Counted from the first letter of the stretch, positions 10,004 to 21,832 are shown. The stretch is 64,000 nt of DNA from Okapia johnstoni (GCA_024291935.2 CM044311.1:15895001-15959000), one strand, 5' to 3'. Numbers and translations are program-made. Notes: generated by a model from the letters alone, not told the origin.

Positions 10004-10540
10004 CAAAGACTGTACCAGAAAAAGGAAGCAAGACATCCACTGTAGTACCTGACACACTGGTGCTTAATCAGCTGGACTTTCCTCTCCCTTTAACCTTAAT
10101 CTAGAAAGCAAGTGTGATAATGCTCATTTTCTACCTTCCCTTAAGCCCTCTATTCAACCAGAGTCTTCAGGAAGTTCCTCCCTCATGCTCTTTTTTTTTT
10201 TTTTTGAGAAAGCTTAATATAATCAACATTTCAAACACTATCGATTGTAATGAGGATGGTTATCTTAACAGAGGTAGAGCTGAGAGAAGAAAGTCAGGGG
10301 CAAAGGAGGACTAGGTCAGGGAAAGCTATGCTCTGGAGGTGACGCTGGTCCCCTGGTGGGAGGAGATGGCAAAGGGCTGCGGACAGGAACAGCCTTCTCC
10401 TCCTTGATGTGTTGGTCAGGCTCGCATACTATAGTGGCTGGCAGCTGGGGGTATCGCTTCTTTCTCACTTTCAGGATCGCTGATTGGTTTATTTAGGATT
10501 TAGCTCTCTTGGGGGAAAGAAAAATTGGTATGAGCCTATT
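10004..10540. other. Unassigned; poly-T and possible retrocopy end
   Basis: A 15-base poly-T at 10191-10205 precedes a ~290-bp GC-richer stretch. That stretch holds an antisense open run of 58 codons (about 10316-10489, proline-rich, no family recognised). This could be the 3' end of an antisense processed pseudogene, but I found no flanking duplication and no poly-A signal. Confidence 0.25.
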
Positions 10541-10748
10541 ATTGTTGCTGTTGTTTAGTTGCTAAGTCACGTCTGACTCTTTTGCGACCCCATGGATTGT
10601 AGCCCACCAAGTTCCTCTGTCCATGAGATTTCCCAGGCAAGAATACTGAGTGGGATGCCATGTCCTCCTCCAGGGTAATCTTCATGACCTAGGGATGGAA
10701 CCTGCGTCTCTTGCATTGGCAGGCAAATTCTTTACCACTGAGCCACCA
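10541..10748 (-). mobile_element. Bov-tA SINE
   Basis: Antisense copy with an (AAC)-type tail ('attgttgctgttgttta'), Bov-A body and tRNA-like head ending 'ccactgagccacca'. Confidence 0.92.
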
Positions 10749-11078
10749 AATACATCTAAATAACATGGAGATCTTGTTTAGTATTTTAGGGGTGTAACAG
10801 GAAGACTGTAGGAGATTGATCTGAATGAGGCTCCCTGGCACATGAACTGAGTGTTTACAGTTCTGTTTCACCAAACAAGACAAACCCTAGCTGACCTATA
10901 TGTTCCTACCCAGCCAGGGCAATCTCAGACTTGAAAAGAGGACAGACGTGTTTGTGCTTGCAAAACTTTTCCTTACATACATTTAATGAGAAACTTCTAT
11001 GTCTGGCTTTGGTTCTCCATCCTTTTATGGATGATATCTTCTCGGCAGATAAATTTCTCTGAAATTTGATAAGACTTG

Positions 11079-11313
11079 CTGCTGCTGCTGCTAAGTTGCG
11101 TCAGTCGTGTCCGACTCTGTGCGACTCCATAAACGGCAGCCCACCAGGCTCCCCCATCCCTGGGATTCTCCAGGCAAGAATACTGGAGTAGGTTGCCATT
11201 TCCTTCTCCAGTGCATGAAAGGGAAAAGTGAAAGCGAAGTCGCTCAGTCATGTCCGACTCTTCGCGACCCCATGGACTGTAGCCTACCAGGCTCCTCCGT
11301 CCATGGGATTTTC
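11079..11313 (-). mobile_element. Bov-A2 SINE, truncated
   Basis: Antisense dimer with an AGC-type tail (read as 'ttgctgctgctgctgctaa') and both monomers. The last ~45 bp of the second monomer is missing; it stops at 'gtccatgggattttc'. Confidence 0.93.
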
Positions 11314-12080
11314 TTGAAACAGGACTAAAGTTCAGTGTACGCAATTTTGTTTTTACCTTTCTCAAACCTCAAAATGTTAATGGAACTTAAACATGCATTC
11401 TTTTCTTGTTTTTGTTTGGCACATATAAATCCTAAAAAATTCAAACTCAGCAGGTTGACCCATTTAGCTATAAATTCTGGCCAAATTACTTTTAGAATCT
11501 TCTCTGGGAAAATTTCATGTATTTCATTTTTTTTTTTCTAAAGACAGTTGTAGGGTGATCCACAGCCACCATAATCTGTTTTTGTTTCACTGTGTTTCAG
11601 GTAAACATCCATTGACTTTGAGGTCCTAAGTTTCTTTCAGCTTTGATAAATGATTTTTAAAAGAGTATTTCCTGCACTAGAGTAGGCGTGCTTCTTATGA
11701 ATACTTTCTTGAATTAGATTTATCTGAGATCTGTTGATTCATTCTTCCATTTAGATCACAAATGCTTCATAGCACAATTACATCACTAATCCAGATAGAG
11801 TTGGGTGCTTGTTTTTACTTTCCACTCCCTATCACATCAGGTTATAACAGTGATGATATATCATCTGCATTTAGTTACTTGCTTATTCAATGAGAAGACT
11901 AGTGTGTCTTCTGCCATATAGAGATAACATGTTCTGTTTAAATCATAAGAATAATGTTCCCTGGGGTCAGAGAGAGAAGAGTGGCATGAATTCTAAATAT
12001 TAAAACTATAACGCATTGGTTTCATTTTAAAATTATGCATTCGTTTTAATTCTTTTTTTCCCTGCTCATAAAGTAGTGTT
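11314..12080. other. No gene or repeat recognised
   Basis: AT-rich, with no element or coding signal I can identify. Confidence 0.4.
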
Positions 12081-12084
12081 TTGA

Positions 12085-12420
12085 TCAATCAGTTTAGACC
12101 AAGTTATGCAGCCATAACAAACAAACCTAAAATCTCTGAGGCTTATGGTAACAAATAGGTATTCCTCATTTGTTTGACATATTGGATGCAGCTTGGTTAT
12201 AGCTCTGTCTTATGTCTCCTTTATTTTGAAGTAGCAAGGAGCATAGACTAATAGCAGAGCCACACAATGGCTTTTAAAGGATTTGTTCAGAAGTGGACAA
12301 TGTCACTTCCTCTCATATTTCATTGGCCATTGCAAATCACACAGCTAAGCTTGGAAAGAGTGGTGTAGTCCTCGCCAAAGAGGGGGCCAAAAGGGAGGAG
12401 CCAAGTAGGAAGAAACGGGA
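12085..12420. mobile_element. Ancient mammalian repeat, probably LTR-type
   Basis: Phrases 'tatgcagccataacaaaca', 'gtcacttcctctcatatttc' and 'attggccattgcaaatcaca' match an old dispersed mammalian repeat. The same layout recurs, split, at 42722-42842 and 44740-44990. Subfamily not assigned. Confidence 0.45.
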
Positions 12421-13662
12421 CGAAGGAGCAGCACATATTTAGAAAAATTAGTTCAATGTTAATATCTTTTTACTATCTCTTTAAATATATACACAAATAA
12501 ACATATACACACGGTGTGGATATAGAGTAATAAGCACAATTTTCTTCAAAATAGTCTTATCTGAATTTTTGGTTTCTGAGTAACATGTCTCTTCGACAAG
12601 GTATTTAAATTTCTCCAACATTGTTCAAAGTCCTGTGAACATTAGTTGTATAGTCTCAATCCTTTGAGGGGGAGTTTGAGGTTTGGAAATGCCTAGTACT
12701 CAATTCTAGTCAGTCTGCCTAATTTACCTTAAAGTACTTAACAGCCTTTGTGACATTTGGTATGTGTCTGTTAGTCAAGCTTTAACTTTTTATCAAGTTT
12801 TAACTTTTCAAGAGTATAGGATGTATCTATCATTTGCTATTTTATTAAATAGTTCAGAATTTTAAACTTTCTTCTGTTGTTCATGAAGTTATATTGCAAA
12901 CCACTTCAAAAAGTGAATTCTAATAATATTTTGAGCATTGGTTGTATGGATTAAAATATATGCCTAATACTAGGAGGTGAACATTTCAAGCACAAAGAAC
13001 CTATTTGGGAAAAAGAAAATCCACTTGGGTACTTGCATTTTGGTTGATTTTATAAAGAATACAGCAAAACCATGAGATAATAAGTTTTGGCTAGAGCCTC
13101 TCCTTCTGGCCTCTTATAATAAGTTTTGACTAGGACCTCTCAAAGCTGGTAGTGTTTGGTTGGGGTAAGTAAGATTCAGTGCATTAAAAAATAATTGGTT
13201 TATTTATGAGACATCTAATAAAATAAAAATATTTTTGTTCCAATAGTTACTAGAAGATAGGGTGGAAAAAATGGTTTTCATTAACTTTGCAATAATTCAA
13301 TCTTAGCTTTTGTGAGCTTGCACTTTTTGTATCTTATTTACAGCTTTTGGTTCCTTTCCTATATTAGAATATTTTATAGTCATTCCACATTTGTTTTTGT
13401 TTTTGTTTTCCTTTTTCTACAAGAATTTCAAGTTCCTTGAGTAGATGAAACCAAGTCTTCATATTCCTGGCATGCACCCTATAATACTAGTAATTATAAT
13501 TACAATACCAATAAACACTAACGTATATGAATTACTTATAATGTGTTCAGCATAATTTTAAGCAATTTCTCAAACTTATTTAAAGTTATGAGGTAGTCAT
13601 TTTAAATTATTTCCAATTTATACATGTGAAAATTGAGTTAAATTGAGGTGAAGAGATCTGTT
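12421..13662. other. No gene; one short direct repeat
   Basis: AT-rich. The only structure is an imperfect 25-bp direct repeat ('ataataagttttg...') at 13077-13101 and 13116-13140. No ORF or named repeat. Confidence 0.4.
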
Positions 13663-13974
13663 TTCTTGAATTAATTAATTTTTATTTTTGGTTGCACTCT
13701 GTCTTTGTTGCTATGCGCTGGCTTTCTCTAGTTGCGGCGAGTGGGAACTACTCTCTATTTATGGTGTGAGGGCTTCTCACTGCAGTGGTTTCTCTTCTCG
13801 TGGAACACAGTCTCTAGGCACTTAAGCTTCAGTGGTTGCAGCAGTGGGCTCAGTAGTTGTAGTGCATGGGCTTAGCTGCTCTGTAGCATGTGAAATCTTC
13901 CTGGACCAGGGATCTAACTGATGTCCCTTGCATTGGCAGGCAGATTCTTATCCACTGCACCACCAGAAAAGTCC
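13663..13974 (-). mobile_element. CHR-type SINE with TSD
   Basis: Antisense CHR: 'gctggctttctctagttgcg', 'gggctcagtagttgtagtgc', head ending 'accaccagaaaagtcc'. Flanked by aaga(g/a)atctgtt at 13651-13662 and 13975-13986. Confidence 0.9.
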
Positions 13975-14054
13975 AAGAAATCTGTTCTACTAGCACAGCT
14001 AGTAAGTAGTTAAGTTCAGTTGGTTCTAGAGACTGTCCTGCCTCTAAACTGCAT

Positions 14055-14265
14055 GTGTGTGTGCTGAGTCGCTTCAGTCATGTCCGACTCTGTAGGACCC
14101 TATGGGTTGCAGACTGCCAGGCTCCTCAGTCCCTGGGATTCTCCAGGCAAGAATACTGAAGTAGGTTGCTGTGCCCTCCTCCAAGGGACCTTACCAATCC
14201 CGGGATGGAACCCGCATCTCTTAAGTCTCCTGCATTGGCAGGCAAGTTCTTTACCACTAGTGCCA
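14055..14265 (-). mobile_element. Bov-tA SINE with 14-bp TSD
   Basis: Antisense Bov-tA flanked by perfect 14-bp repeats 'cctctaaactgcat' at 14041-14054 and 14266-14279. The tail region contains a short (GT)n. Confidence 0.95.
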
Positions 14266-14279
14266 CCTCTAAACTGCAT

Positions 14280-15909
14280 ATGCTGCCAAATATATGTTTG
14301 TTAGCGTATTATTCATTCAATTAGAAAAAATATTACTCACAAGCAGTATCTTGGGCAAAAAAAAGATAAGATAAAAAGGCATGATATTGACCTTCATATT
14401 TGACTCAGACCCACTCATTAGGAAGACAAAGATGAATAAGTTTTCCAATGTCAAGTCTTGAACAAGAAGGAATTACTCAAAGAACTGGGAAGAGATAGAT
14501 GTCCCAGCAGAGAGAACATTTAAAAAAAAATAGCGAGATTAAATATTTGAGAAATGCAAGTACAACTATATTCTAGTATGTGTCAAGAGGAGAGGAAAGC
14601 TAAACAGTGGCCAGAGGCTGGCTGGTTTGGACCATGCTAAGATTTAAGACTTTAACCAGCAATGATGAAAGGAGGCTCTGGAGAATTTTAAGAAGAGCAT
14701 ATAATGTGGATGACTTTTTACTGCCATGTTACAAAATCTCCTGTACCTTCCATTGTTGTTTTCTAACAGTATTACTTAGAGCATTCAAAGATGATGCCTA
14801 CACTAATTAAACAATATGGCGGCACGTTGACCTAAGACATTCCTGAAATTAGTTCACAGAAAAGTTTGGAGGTTGGACAGTCTACAATTCAAGGCAAACA
14901 TGTACATTAACCATTAAAAGAATGAAAAGAAAACAGAAAATGGACCACAGCGCATACCTAGTAGAAAGGTTCAAGGTGGTTGAGGAATGGAATTGCTCAA
15001 GAAATTGTTGACCAGGCTGATGGTTACAAAAGTGTATCATTTTCTCAAAAGTCTGCCTTTGGGAATGCATTTGTAATGGCATCACAATAGCCGAATAGTT
15101 GTATTTTTGGTAACAATTTAGTGTTTTGTTTACACCATTCACTACCCCTAGGTTCGTAAGTCAATCTGTAAATGGGCACACTTTCCGAAAATATTTCAAA
15201 AAACAGTTCACTTTTGATTGGGTAAATAAAGAAGTGAAAAATCCATGTTGAGTTTTAATTGAGCCAAATAGTATTTAAAAGAGACAAAATTGGCAGCTTT
15301 TCTTCATTCTTTCTGACAGCGTATGAAAAGTGATTGATACATGAGCATCCGAGATGGATGAGATTGCAAACATGTGGCAGCCATGCCCAAGGCAAGTTTC
15401 ATTATGTAAACCAGCGGGACTGATCAGCACTTTCAGTGCTTTACATGATAAAGAAGACATGCTTTCCCGCACGTTCTGCTAATACAAAACGTGACTTCCA
15501 AAAGATAAAAATGTTTGCCCCTGGCAGGCTTTGGCATGCACGGGTATCATTTCGATATTTTTGTGCAGTGGAAATGTGGCAGGAGAATCAGAGATTTGGG
15601 TTAAGAAACATGTACAATCTACAAAATTCCTCATTTTTGGGGGGGCTTATCGATACCTGCTACTTAGCAGAAATTTTTAGTCTCCAATTGTTGGCTTAAA
15701 AATGAATCCTTGTTAGGTTAAAAATGTTACAAATCATATTAGCCAAGCCCTTGTTGCTGTGATGACATTCGTTTCAATAATTTGCTATGCTTGCTAAAAT
15801 TTTGGCAGATGTTGCCATGCTTTCATATCTAAGATCCCTCACAAATGCTACTTTCTTTGTAGACTTTCCTGATTCCTCTCAGCTTCTCATTTGTATAGAT
15901 CCCTATAAA
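14280..15909. other. 1.6-kb stretch without recognisable repeats
   Basis: No gene. Unusual for this window in carrying no transposon I can name over 1.6 kb. The segment 15240-15700 is annotated separately as a candidate regulatory patch. Confidence 0.4.
15240..15700. promoter_or_regulatory. Candidate conserved noncoding element
   Basis: Repeat-free block with motifs resembling developmental enhancer sites: TGACAG (15314-15319, Meis-like) and TGATTGAT (15331-15338, Pbx/Hox-like), close together. The open frames here (15275-15472 minus, 15436-15699 plus) are short and lack domains. Conservation cannot be tested from one sequence, so this is a guess from texture and motifs. Confidence 0.2.
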
Positions 15910-16243
15910 AGCTTCCCTGATAGCTCAGTTGGTAAAGAATCCGCTTGTAATGCAGCAGACCCTGGTTAGATTCCTGGGTTGGGAAGATCCGCTGGAGAAG
16001 GGATAGGCTACCCACTCCAGTATTCTTGGGCTTCCCTTGTGGCTTAGCTAGTAAAGAATTGGGGGAATATTATACATCTGCATTGTGGGAGACTTGGGTT
16101 CAATACTTGGGCTGGGAAGATCCCCTGGAGAAGGGAAAGGCTTCCCACTCCAGTATTCTGGCCTGGAGAATTCCATGGACTGGATAGTCCATGGGGTTTG
16201 CAAAGAGTCAGGGCAGGACTGAGCGACTTTCCCTTTCCCTTTC
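15910..16243 (+). mobile_element. Bov-tA-type SINE with duplicated tRNA-like head
   Basis: Two head units: 'agcttccctgatagctcag' to 'ccactccagtattcttg' at 15910-16028, then 'ggcttcccttgtggcttag' from 16029. The second leads into a full Bov-A body ending 'ggactgagcgacttt'. About 15 extra bases sit in the second head. The antisense copy at 20258 has the same head-head-body order. Confidence 0.88.
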
Positions 16244-16317
16244 TGTAAATGCTACACATTTGTTGAACAAATTATTTGCTTCTCACAGGAAATATGACAT
16301 ATATATCTTTTCATTAT

Positions 16318-16640
16318 TAATAGAGATATAATTCACAACCATATAATCAGTGTACATTTAAATGGTTTTTATTATTTGCATAAAGCTGTGTGATCACCAC
16401 TATCTGATTCCAGAACATTTTCATTACCCACAAAGAAATCCAGTACGCAACAGCAGTCACTCCCCATCCGTTCATTATGTTATAATGTGTATTAGTATTT
16501 CATTGTTTTTATGACAGAATAACATTCCTTGGATTGAGATATCCATTTACCATTCATCAGTTGATGGATATTTAAGTGTACTTTTTGACTATCGTGCATT
16601 ATGTTGCTATAAACATTCAAGTACAAGTTCTTGTGTGGAA
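16318..16640 (-). mobile_element. L1M-type LINE 3' fragment, antisense
   Basis: 'gatataattcacaacca', 'tgatcaccactatctgattc' and 'cagcagtcactccccatcc' are a diverged reverse complement of an old L1 3' region. It ends in the AT-rich stretch that follows. Confidence 0.7.
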
Positions 16641-17955
16641 CACGTGATATATTTAAATATATTGTGTTAGAATTTATACTTTTTACTTTTAATATTTATG
16701 TGTTTATTTTATACATTTAAATATATTTTATTAAAATTAAGACATTATTAACTTTTAACACTTTATTAAAGAATTAATTCAACATTAAAATATTTAAAAT
16801 ACATAAAAACATACTATTAACATTTTGGCTTATCTTTTAGATTTGTCTGGTTGCTTTTATGATACTTTTGTTTAAAAAAATTTAATATAAAAATATGCAT
16901 ACCGTTTGATATTCTATTTTTGTTTACTTTCCCTATAGTAACGTTTATAGAGTATATATATTTCTAGGATAGAATTTTTAATAATATTATACATCTCTAT
17001 ATTTTATTTTAAATATTAGGTTAATTAGGTTGTATTTTTGTACATTATAACTATGATTCTTGAGGGCAATTACTTTGCTTTCTTCTTCAACATTTTTTTC
17101 CCCTTCCATTAGAAACAGCAAGTATCTAGAGTAGTAGTCTCTCAAAAGTTTGCTGAAATGAGTTTAATAGATAGATAGAATCATAGAATTTCAGGTTTGG
17201 AAAGAGTCTTTAAGGGTCAGCTTGTACTGTGAATAACATGCGTGATATGCTTTTTTAGTCAAAAGTTGGTTTAACTAATGACTATAATTTTGACTTTTAA
17301 ATTTGCATATTTAACCTCTGTTTTTGATTAAACTGTTTTGGAAGATTCAAAGGAGGATAATAGCAAATTTGTTCCTAACTAAAATCATGATAATGTTTAG
17401 CAACTTCCTTGTTTCCTGTGTGATAAAATTTGAAACTTGGAGAAAGTTGATGAATGATTTTTTGGGCCAATTTAAAGTTACATTAGTGAAAATATGTATT
17501 ATTTTTTAAAGTTATGAAATGTTGAACAAAGTCATTAAAAAAAATCTCAACTACTTCCAGTGCTGTCAGATACTCACAGGTGGTTTCAAAAGGGTAACGT
17601 GTATTTGTTTGCATGTCGGATTCAAGCTTCATATTTTAACATTGTTGCTGACACTCTATCTACTGCTGAATCATAGTAATGTCACTAACTGTATATCGTC
17701 AAGTTGAACTTGCTCCAGTTTTTAAAAATATCATTAATCCCAATCACCTAGATTGTAGTACCGAAATCCTACTTCACACTTCAGGAAACTAAGGCTTCTT
17801 GAAGGAATAGCTGATTCCAGGTTCCAAGGCAGGAAATGCAAAAAACAGCCAACTTGCGCCAAATTCAACGAAGCCATTCGGGACCACCTGGGCTAGAGAC
17901 CACCAGGAGCCAATTTAAAGAGGCCCCCTCACTAGTAAAGGATGGGACAATTTGA
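16641..17955. other. AT-rich stretch, no gene
   Basis: 16641-17060 is extremely AT-rich (long runs of only A and T with TTTAAATATA-type motifs). A short tract at 17185-17225 ('agaatttcaggtttggaaag') could be an old SINE remnant. The rest is unassigned. Confidence 0.35.
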
Positions 17956-17959
17956 GTTT

Positions 17960-18048
17960 TTTTTAACTTATTTATTTTTAATTGGAGGATAATTGCTTTA
18001 CAATATTGTGTTGGTTTCTACCAAACATCAGCATAAATCAGCCATAGG
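17960..18048 (-). mobile_element. L1 (bovine type) 3' end, antisense fragment
   Basis: 'ttaattggaggataattgc' after a poly-T is the antisense 3' end of a bovine-type L1, the same start as the copy at 58801. It stops abruptly where a BovB begins. Confidence 0.85.
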
Positions 18049-18049
18049 G

Positions 18050-18524
18050 TTCAGTTCAGTCACTCAGTTGTGTCTGACTCTTTGCGACCCCATGAGCTGC
18101 AGCATGCCAGGCCTCCCTGTCCAACACCAACTCCCGGAGTTTACCCAAACTCATGTCCATTGAGTCAGTGATGCCATCCAACCATCTCATCCTCTGTCGT
18201 CCCCTTCTCCTCCTGCCCTCAATCTTTCCCAGCATCAGGGCCTTTTCAAATAAGTCAGTTCTTCACATGAGGTGGCCAAAGTATTGGAGTTTCAGCTTCA
18301 ACATCAGTCCTTCCAATGAACACCCAGGACTGATCTCCTTTAGGATGGACTGGTTGGATCTCCTTGCAGTCCAAGGGACTCTCAAGAGTCTTCTCCAACA
18401 CCACAGTTCAAAAGCATCAATTCTTCAGCGCTCAGCTTTCTTTATAGTCCAACTCTCACATCCATACATGACTACTGGAAAAACCATAGCCTTAACTAGA
18501 CGGACCTTTGTTGGCAAAGTAATG
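18050..18524 (-). mobile_element. BovB LINE 3' portion, antisense
   Basis: 'ttcagttcagtcactcagtt' to 'gacctttgttggcaaagtaa', about the last 475 bp of BovB. It directly abuts the L1 fragment. The 124-codon plus frame across it is antisense to the LINE and not a gene. Confidence 0.94.
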
Positions 18525-19264
18525 TAATTAAAAAAAATAATTGGTTTGGAAAGATAATAGAGAATCCATTCACTGTCTTGAAAACTAGTTTAGAAAAGGG
18601 AAGAATCAAGCATTTAGTCTGTCTTTCCCACATGAAGTGTTGGATAACAAATAGTAGATGAGAAGCATCTTTGTACAGAGTATTCCAGTAAATACATAAA
18701 AAGACCTGATAGACTTATAATATCACCAGTTTGCAACACATGTGAAGTATGGATCGAAGCACTGAGCTGCTGTCACAAGAGAGAAAGCCAGACATGACGT
18801 GCCTTCTGATGAAACAATTCTTCACTACCTATAGTCTTGCCAAAATTCTCACATTTGAGATTGATCATGGCTCTGGGCCCAGCTGCTAATTTGCAGGAAG
18901 TAGAGGGGGCAGAGAAACTTGGTGAATTGCACTGTGTATATACAACCAACAAAATTCAGACTGAGGGAAAGAAGACAAGTTAAAGAGCCCATGATTTTCA
19001 CAGAAACATTGAATGGGGAAGAAGAGGATGAAGAGGGACACTGAAGATTGAAAGTGACTTAGTAGATAAGTTGCTTTTTTAAAAAAAAGATTGGGTAAGA
19101 CTAAACTAAAGAAAACATCTGGAGTTTGTCACATTAATGAGAAGACTGAAATAAAAGGAAGTATTTACCATAAAGGCAGGAGAATGGTGGCTGTGTTTGG
19201 GATGGGCCACATGGAGGGAATTCTGGGTGGCTGGCAAAATATTTATTGACTCAGGTCAGGGTTT
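18525..19264. other. No gene or repeat recognised
   Basis: Single-copy-looking sequence with no ORF or family that I recognise. Confidence 0.4.
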
Positions 19265-19306
19265 CAGTGGCATTGTATTAGTCTTCCATTGTTGCCATGG
19301 GCAAAT

Positions 19307-19348
<42 letters not shown>

Positions 19349-19975
19349 CACACACACACACATATACAGGCTTAAAACAACAAAACGTATTCTCTCACAG
19401 TTCTGTAGGTCAGAAGTCCAGGTGAGGAATCTAGAGACCTATAGTATAGACTGGATTCTCTGCTATGGGTCACAAGGCTAAAAGGAAGTTGTTGGTCAGC
19501 TGGATTCTTATCCGGGGGTTCCAAACTGATTCAAGGCTTTGGCAGAATTTATTTAGTTCCTTGTGGCTGCAGTACTGAGAATCCTGTTTCTTTGCTAACT
19601 GGCAATCAGGAGCCCCTCTCAACTACTCAATGCTACCCACATTTTTATTACACTGCCTCTCTATCTTCAAACAGCAGTACTGGGTTTCATTCTTTTTGTG
19701 CTTTGAATCTCTCTGATTTCTCCCTCCCCTGAAACTCTTTTTCTCTTTCCTCTTTTGTTTTTAAGAGTTCATATGATTACATTGGTCCCATCTTGATAGT
19801 CCAGGGTAAACTCCCTATTTTAAGGTCAACTGATGAATAAACTTAATTCCATCTCCAAAGTCACAGCAGTATCTAGATTGGTGTTTTTCTTTTTTTTTAG
19901 ACTGGTATTTGATTGAATAATCAGGGGACCAGAATCCTGGAAAGACAACCTTAGAATTCTGCCTGCACAGGTGTT
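19265..19975 (-). mobile_element. MaLR/ERVL-type LTR fossil, antisense, near complete
   Basis: Runs antisense from 'gtattagtcttccattg' through 'acagttctgtaggtcagaag', 'gattacattggtccc' and 'ccctattttaaggtcaactg'. It is the same family as the split element at 4137-5745. A GATA/CA microsatellite (19307-19363) has grown inside it. Confidence 0.6.
19307..19363. repeat. (GATA)n-(CA)n compound microsatellite
   Basis: About ten GATA units followed by about seven CA units, inside the antisense LTR fossil. Confidence 0.97.
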
Positions 19976-20257
19976 TTTACCTTATGCATTTGTTTTGTAT
20001 ATTTTTCTGTATTTGTCTCTTGTTTTACAAACATAAAGGCTAGAAAGTCATTGAGACATGAAAACTGGCCCCTTCTTGTGAAATTAGAAAGATATTTACT
20101 AACTATGTTTACCTTTTTTTAGAGAAAAAACCTCCAAAAACCAAACAAAATTTTTTTTCTTATCAGAAATAATTTAACTTTGTCTAAGAAGAGTAAAAAA
20201 TGTAGATATAAAAAAGTAAAATCTGGAATTTACTGCTTTTTTTCTGTAAGTAACTCT

Positions 20258-20574
20258 AGTGTGCAAGTGAAATTCGCTCAGTTGTGTCCTACTCTTTGCA
20301 ACCCCATGGAATTTTCCAGCCCAGAATACTGGAGTGGGTAGCCTTTCCCTTCATCCAGGGAATCTTCCCAACCAAGGGGTCGAATCCAGATCTTCTACAT
20401 TGCAGGCGTATTCTTTACCCACTGAGCCACAAGGAAAGCCCAAGAATATTGGAGTGGGTAGCCTATCCCTTCTCCAGGGGACCTTGCCGACCTAGGAATC
20501 GAACCAGGGCCTCTCTTTGGGGTCTCCTGCTTTGCAGGCAGATTCTTTACCAACTGAGCTATGAGGGAAGCCCC
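20258..20574 (-). mobile_element. Bov-tA-type SINE with duplicated tRNA-like head, TSD
   Basis: Antisense: Bov-A body, a first head ending 'gagccacaaggaaagccc', then a second head ending 'gagctatgagggaagcccc'. Perfect 10-bp repeats 'aagtaactct' at 20248-20257 and 20575-20584 show that the whole dimeric-head unit inserted at once. Confidence 0.93.
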
Positions 20575-20826
20575 AAGTAACTCTTAAATCATTTGCAATA
20601 AAAGGCCATGCCTTAATAAAACATCATTTGGTGAAATTAAGCATGGTTTTAAAAGTTCATTCTTTGTGGTGAGTTATGGATTCATAGGCTACGACTAGTT
20701 GAATCCATTTTGGTGAAAGCTTTTATAACAGCTGACACTCTGGTTTTCCTGTCATTACCTTCTGGTATAGTTATCATGATTTTTTTTTTTTTTGCTAACT
20801 TATTTGTGGTATATCAAAGTTGATCT

Positions 20827-20959
20827 CGGAGAAGGCAATGGCACCCCACTCCAATACTCTTGCCTGGAAAATCCTATGGACGGAGGAGCCTGGTAGGCTG
20901 CAGTCCATGGGGTCGCTAGGAGTAGGACCACGACTGAAGCGACTTAGCAGCAGCAGCAG
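20827..20959 (+). mobile_element. Single-monomer Bov-A SINE with AGC tail, TSD
   Basis: Starts like the first monomer of Bov-A2 ('ggagaaggcaatggcaccc') but ends like the second ('gaagcgacttagcagcagc'). This is what internal deletion or recombination of a dimer would give. Flanked by 'caaagttgatct' at 20815-20826 and 20960-20971. Confidence 0.93.
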
Positions 20960-20971
20960 CAAAGTTGATCT

Positions 20972-21394
20972 ACACAAGAGGTGGGCAAATTTTTCCTTTA
21001 AAACACAGAGAGTAAATACTTTCAGTTTTGTAGGCTATATCATCTCCATATTCAATTCCATCATTGCAGCCCCAAAGAACATAGATGATACATAGATTAA
21101 CGGGTACAGATGGATTTGGTCCATGAAGCATAGTTGGCAAAGCCCTAGTCTACTCAATAAATATTTTCTTATTGTGTGTGTGTTCAGTATTTTGCTCGTG
21201 AGATATTTTTACTGGATTCATTTGTATATCATACAAAATAAACAAAATAGAGGCAGCCACAAAAACCTATAATCTCCTTTAGTCATAGCATAAAGAGTTC
21301 AGTCTTAGAACCAGTTTTTCAAGTATGTGTAATGCACATATCTGGATTCTTCTCTGAGCTTTGATAATGAAGCTAAGTATATTCATGTCAACCT
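20972..21394. other. No gene or repeat recognised
   Basis: AT-rich sequence leading into an L2 remnant. No ORF with a domain. Confidence 0.4.
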
Positions 21395-21490
21395 TCTTAT
21401 ACATTTATCCATACAACAAGTATTTATTGAGCAGCTACTATGTGCCAGGCACTATGCTATCTGGTAGAGATAAGCAATTAACTAAACAGA
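21395..21490 (-). mobile_element. L2 LINE 3' end, antisense
   Basis: 'aagtatttattgagcagcta' and 'ctatgtgccaggcactatgc' match the reverse complement of the L2 3' end, also readable in sense at 60250-60290. Confidence 0.75.
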
Positions 21491-21702
21491 GTCCATTCCA
21501 TCACCATGCACATATCCTAGTTGGCCTGCTATTCATGTCAAGAGTCCAAAACATAGCAAGCTTTTTCTAATAGTTTCTCCCTGACTTGCAATAGATCAGC
21601 ATATGAATACAAATGTTAATGCACTTTTATTATTAGATTTAAATATTGTTTGCATATGCTTTCCTATAAACTGACTATTCAATTACTGTTGAAAAAAATC
21701 TG

Positions 21703-21794
21703 TGCACCTCAATGTTCATTGTAGCACTATTTATAGCAGCCAAGACATGGAAGCAACCTAAATGTCCATCAATAGATGAATGGATAAAGAAGAT

Positions 21795-21832
<38 letters not shown>

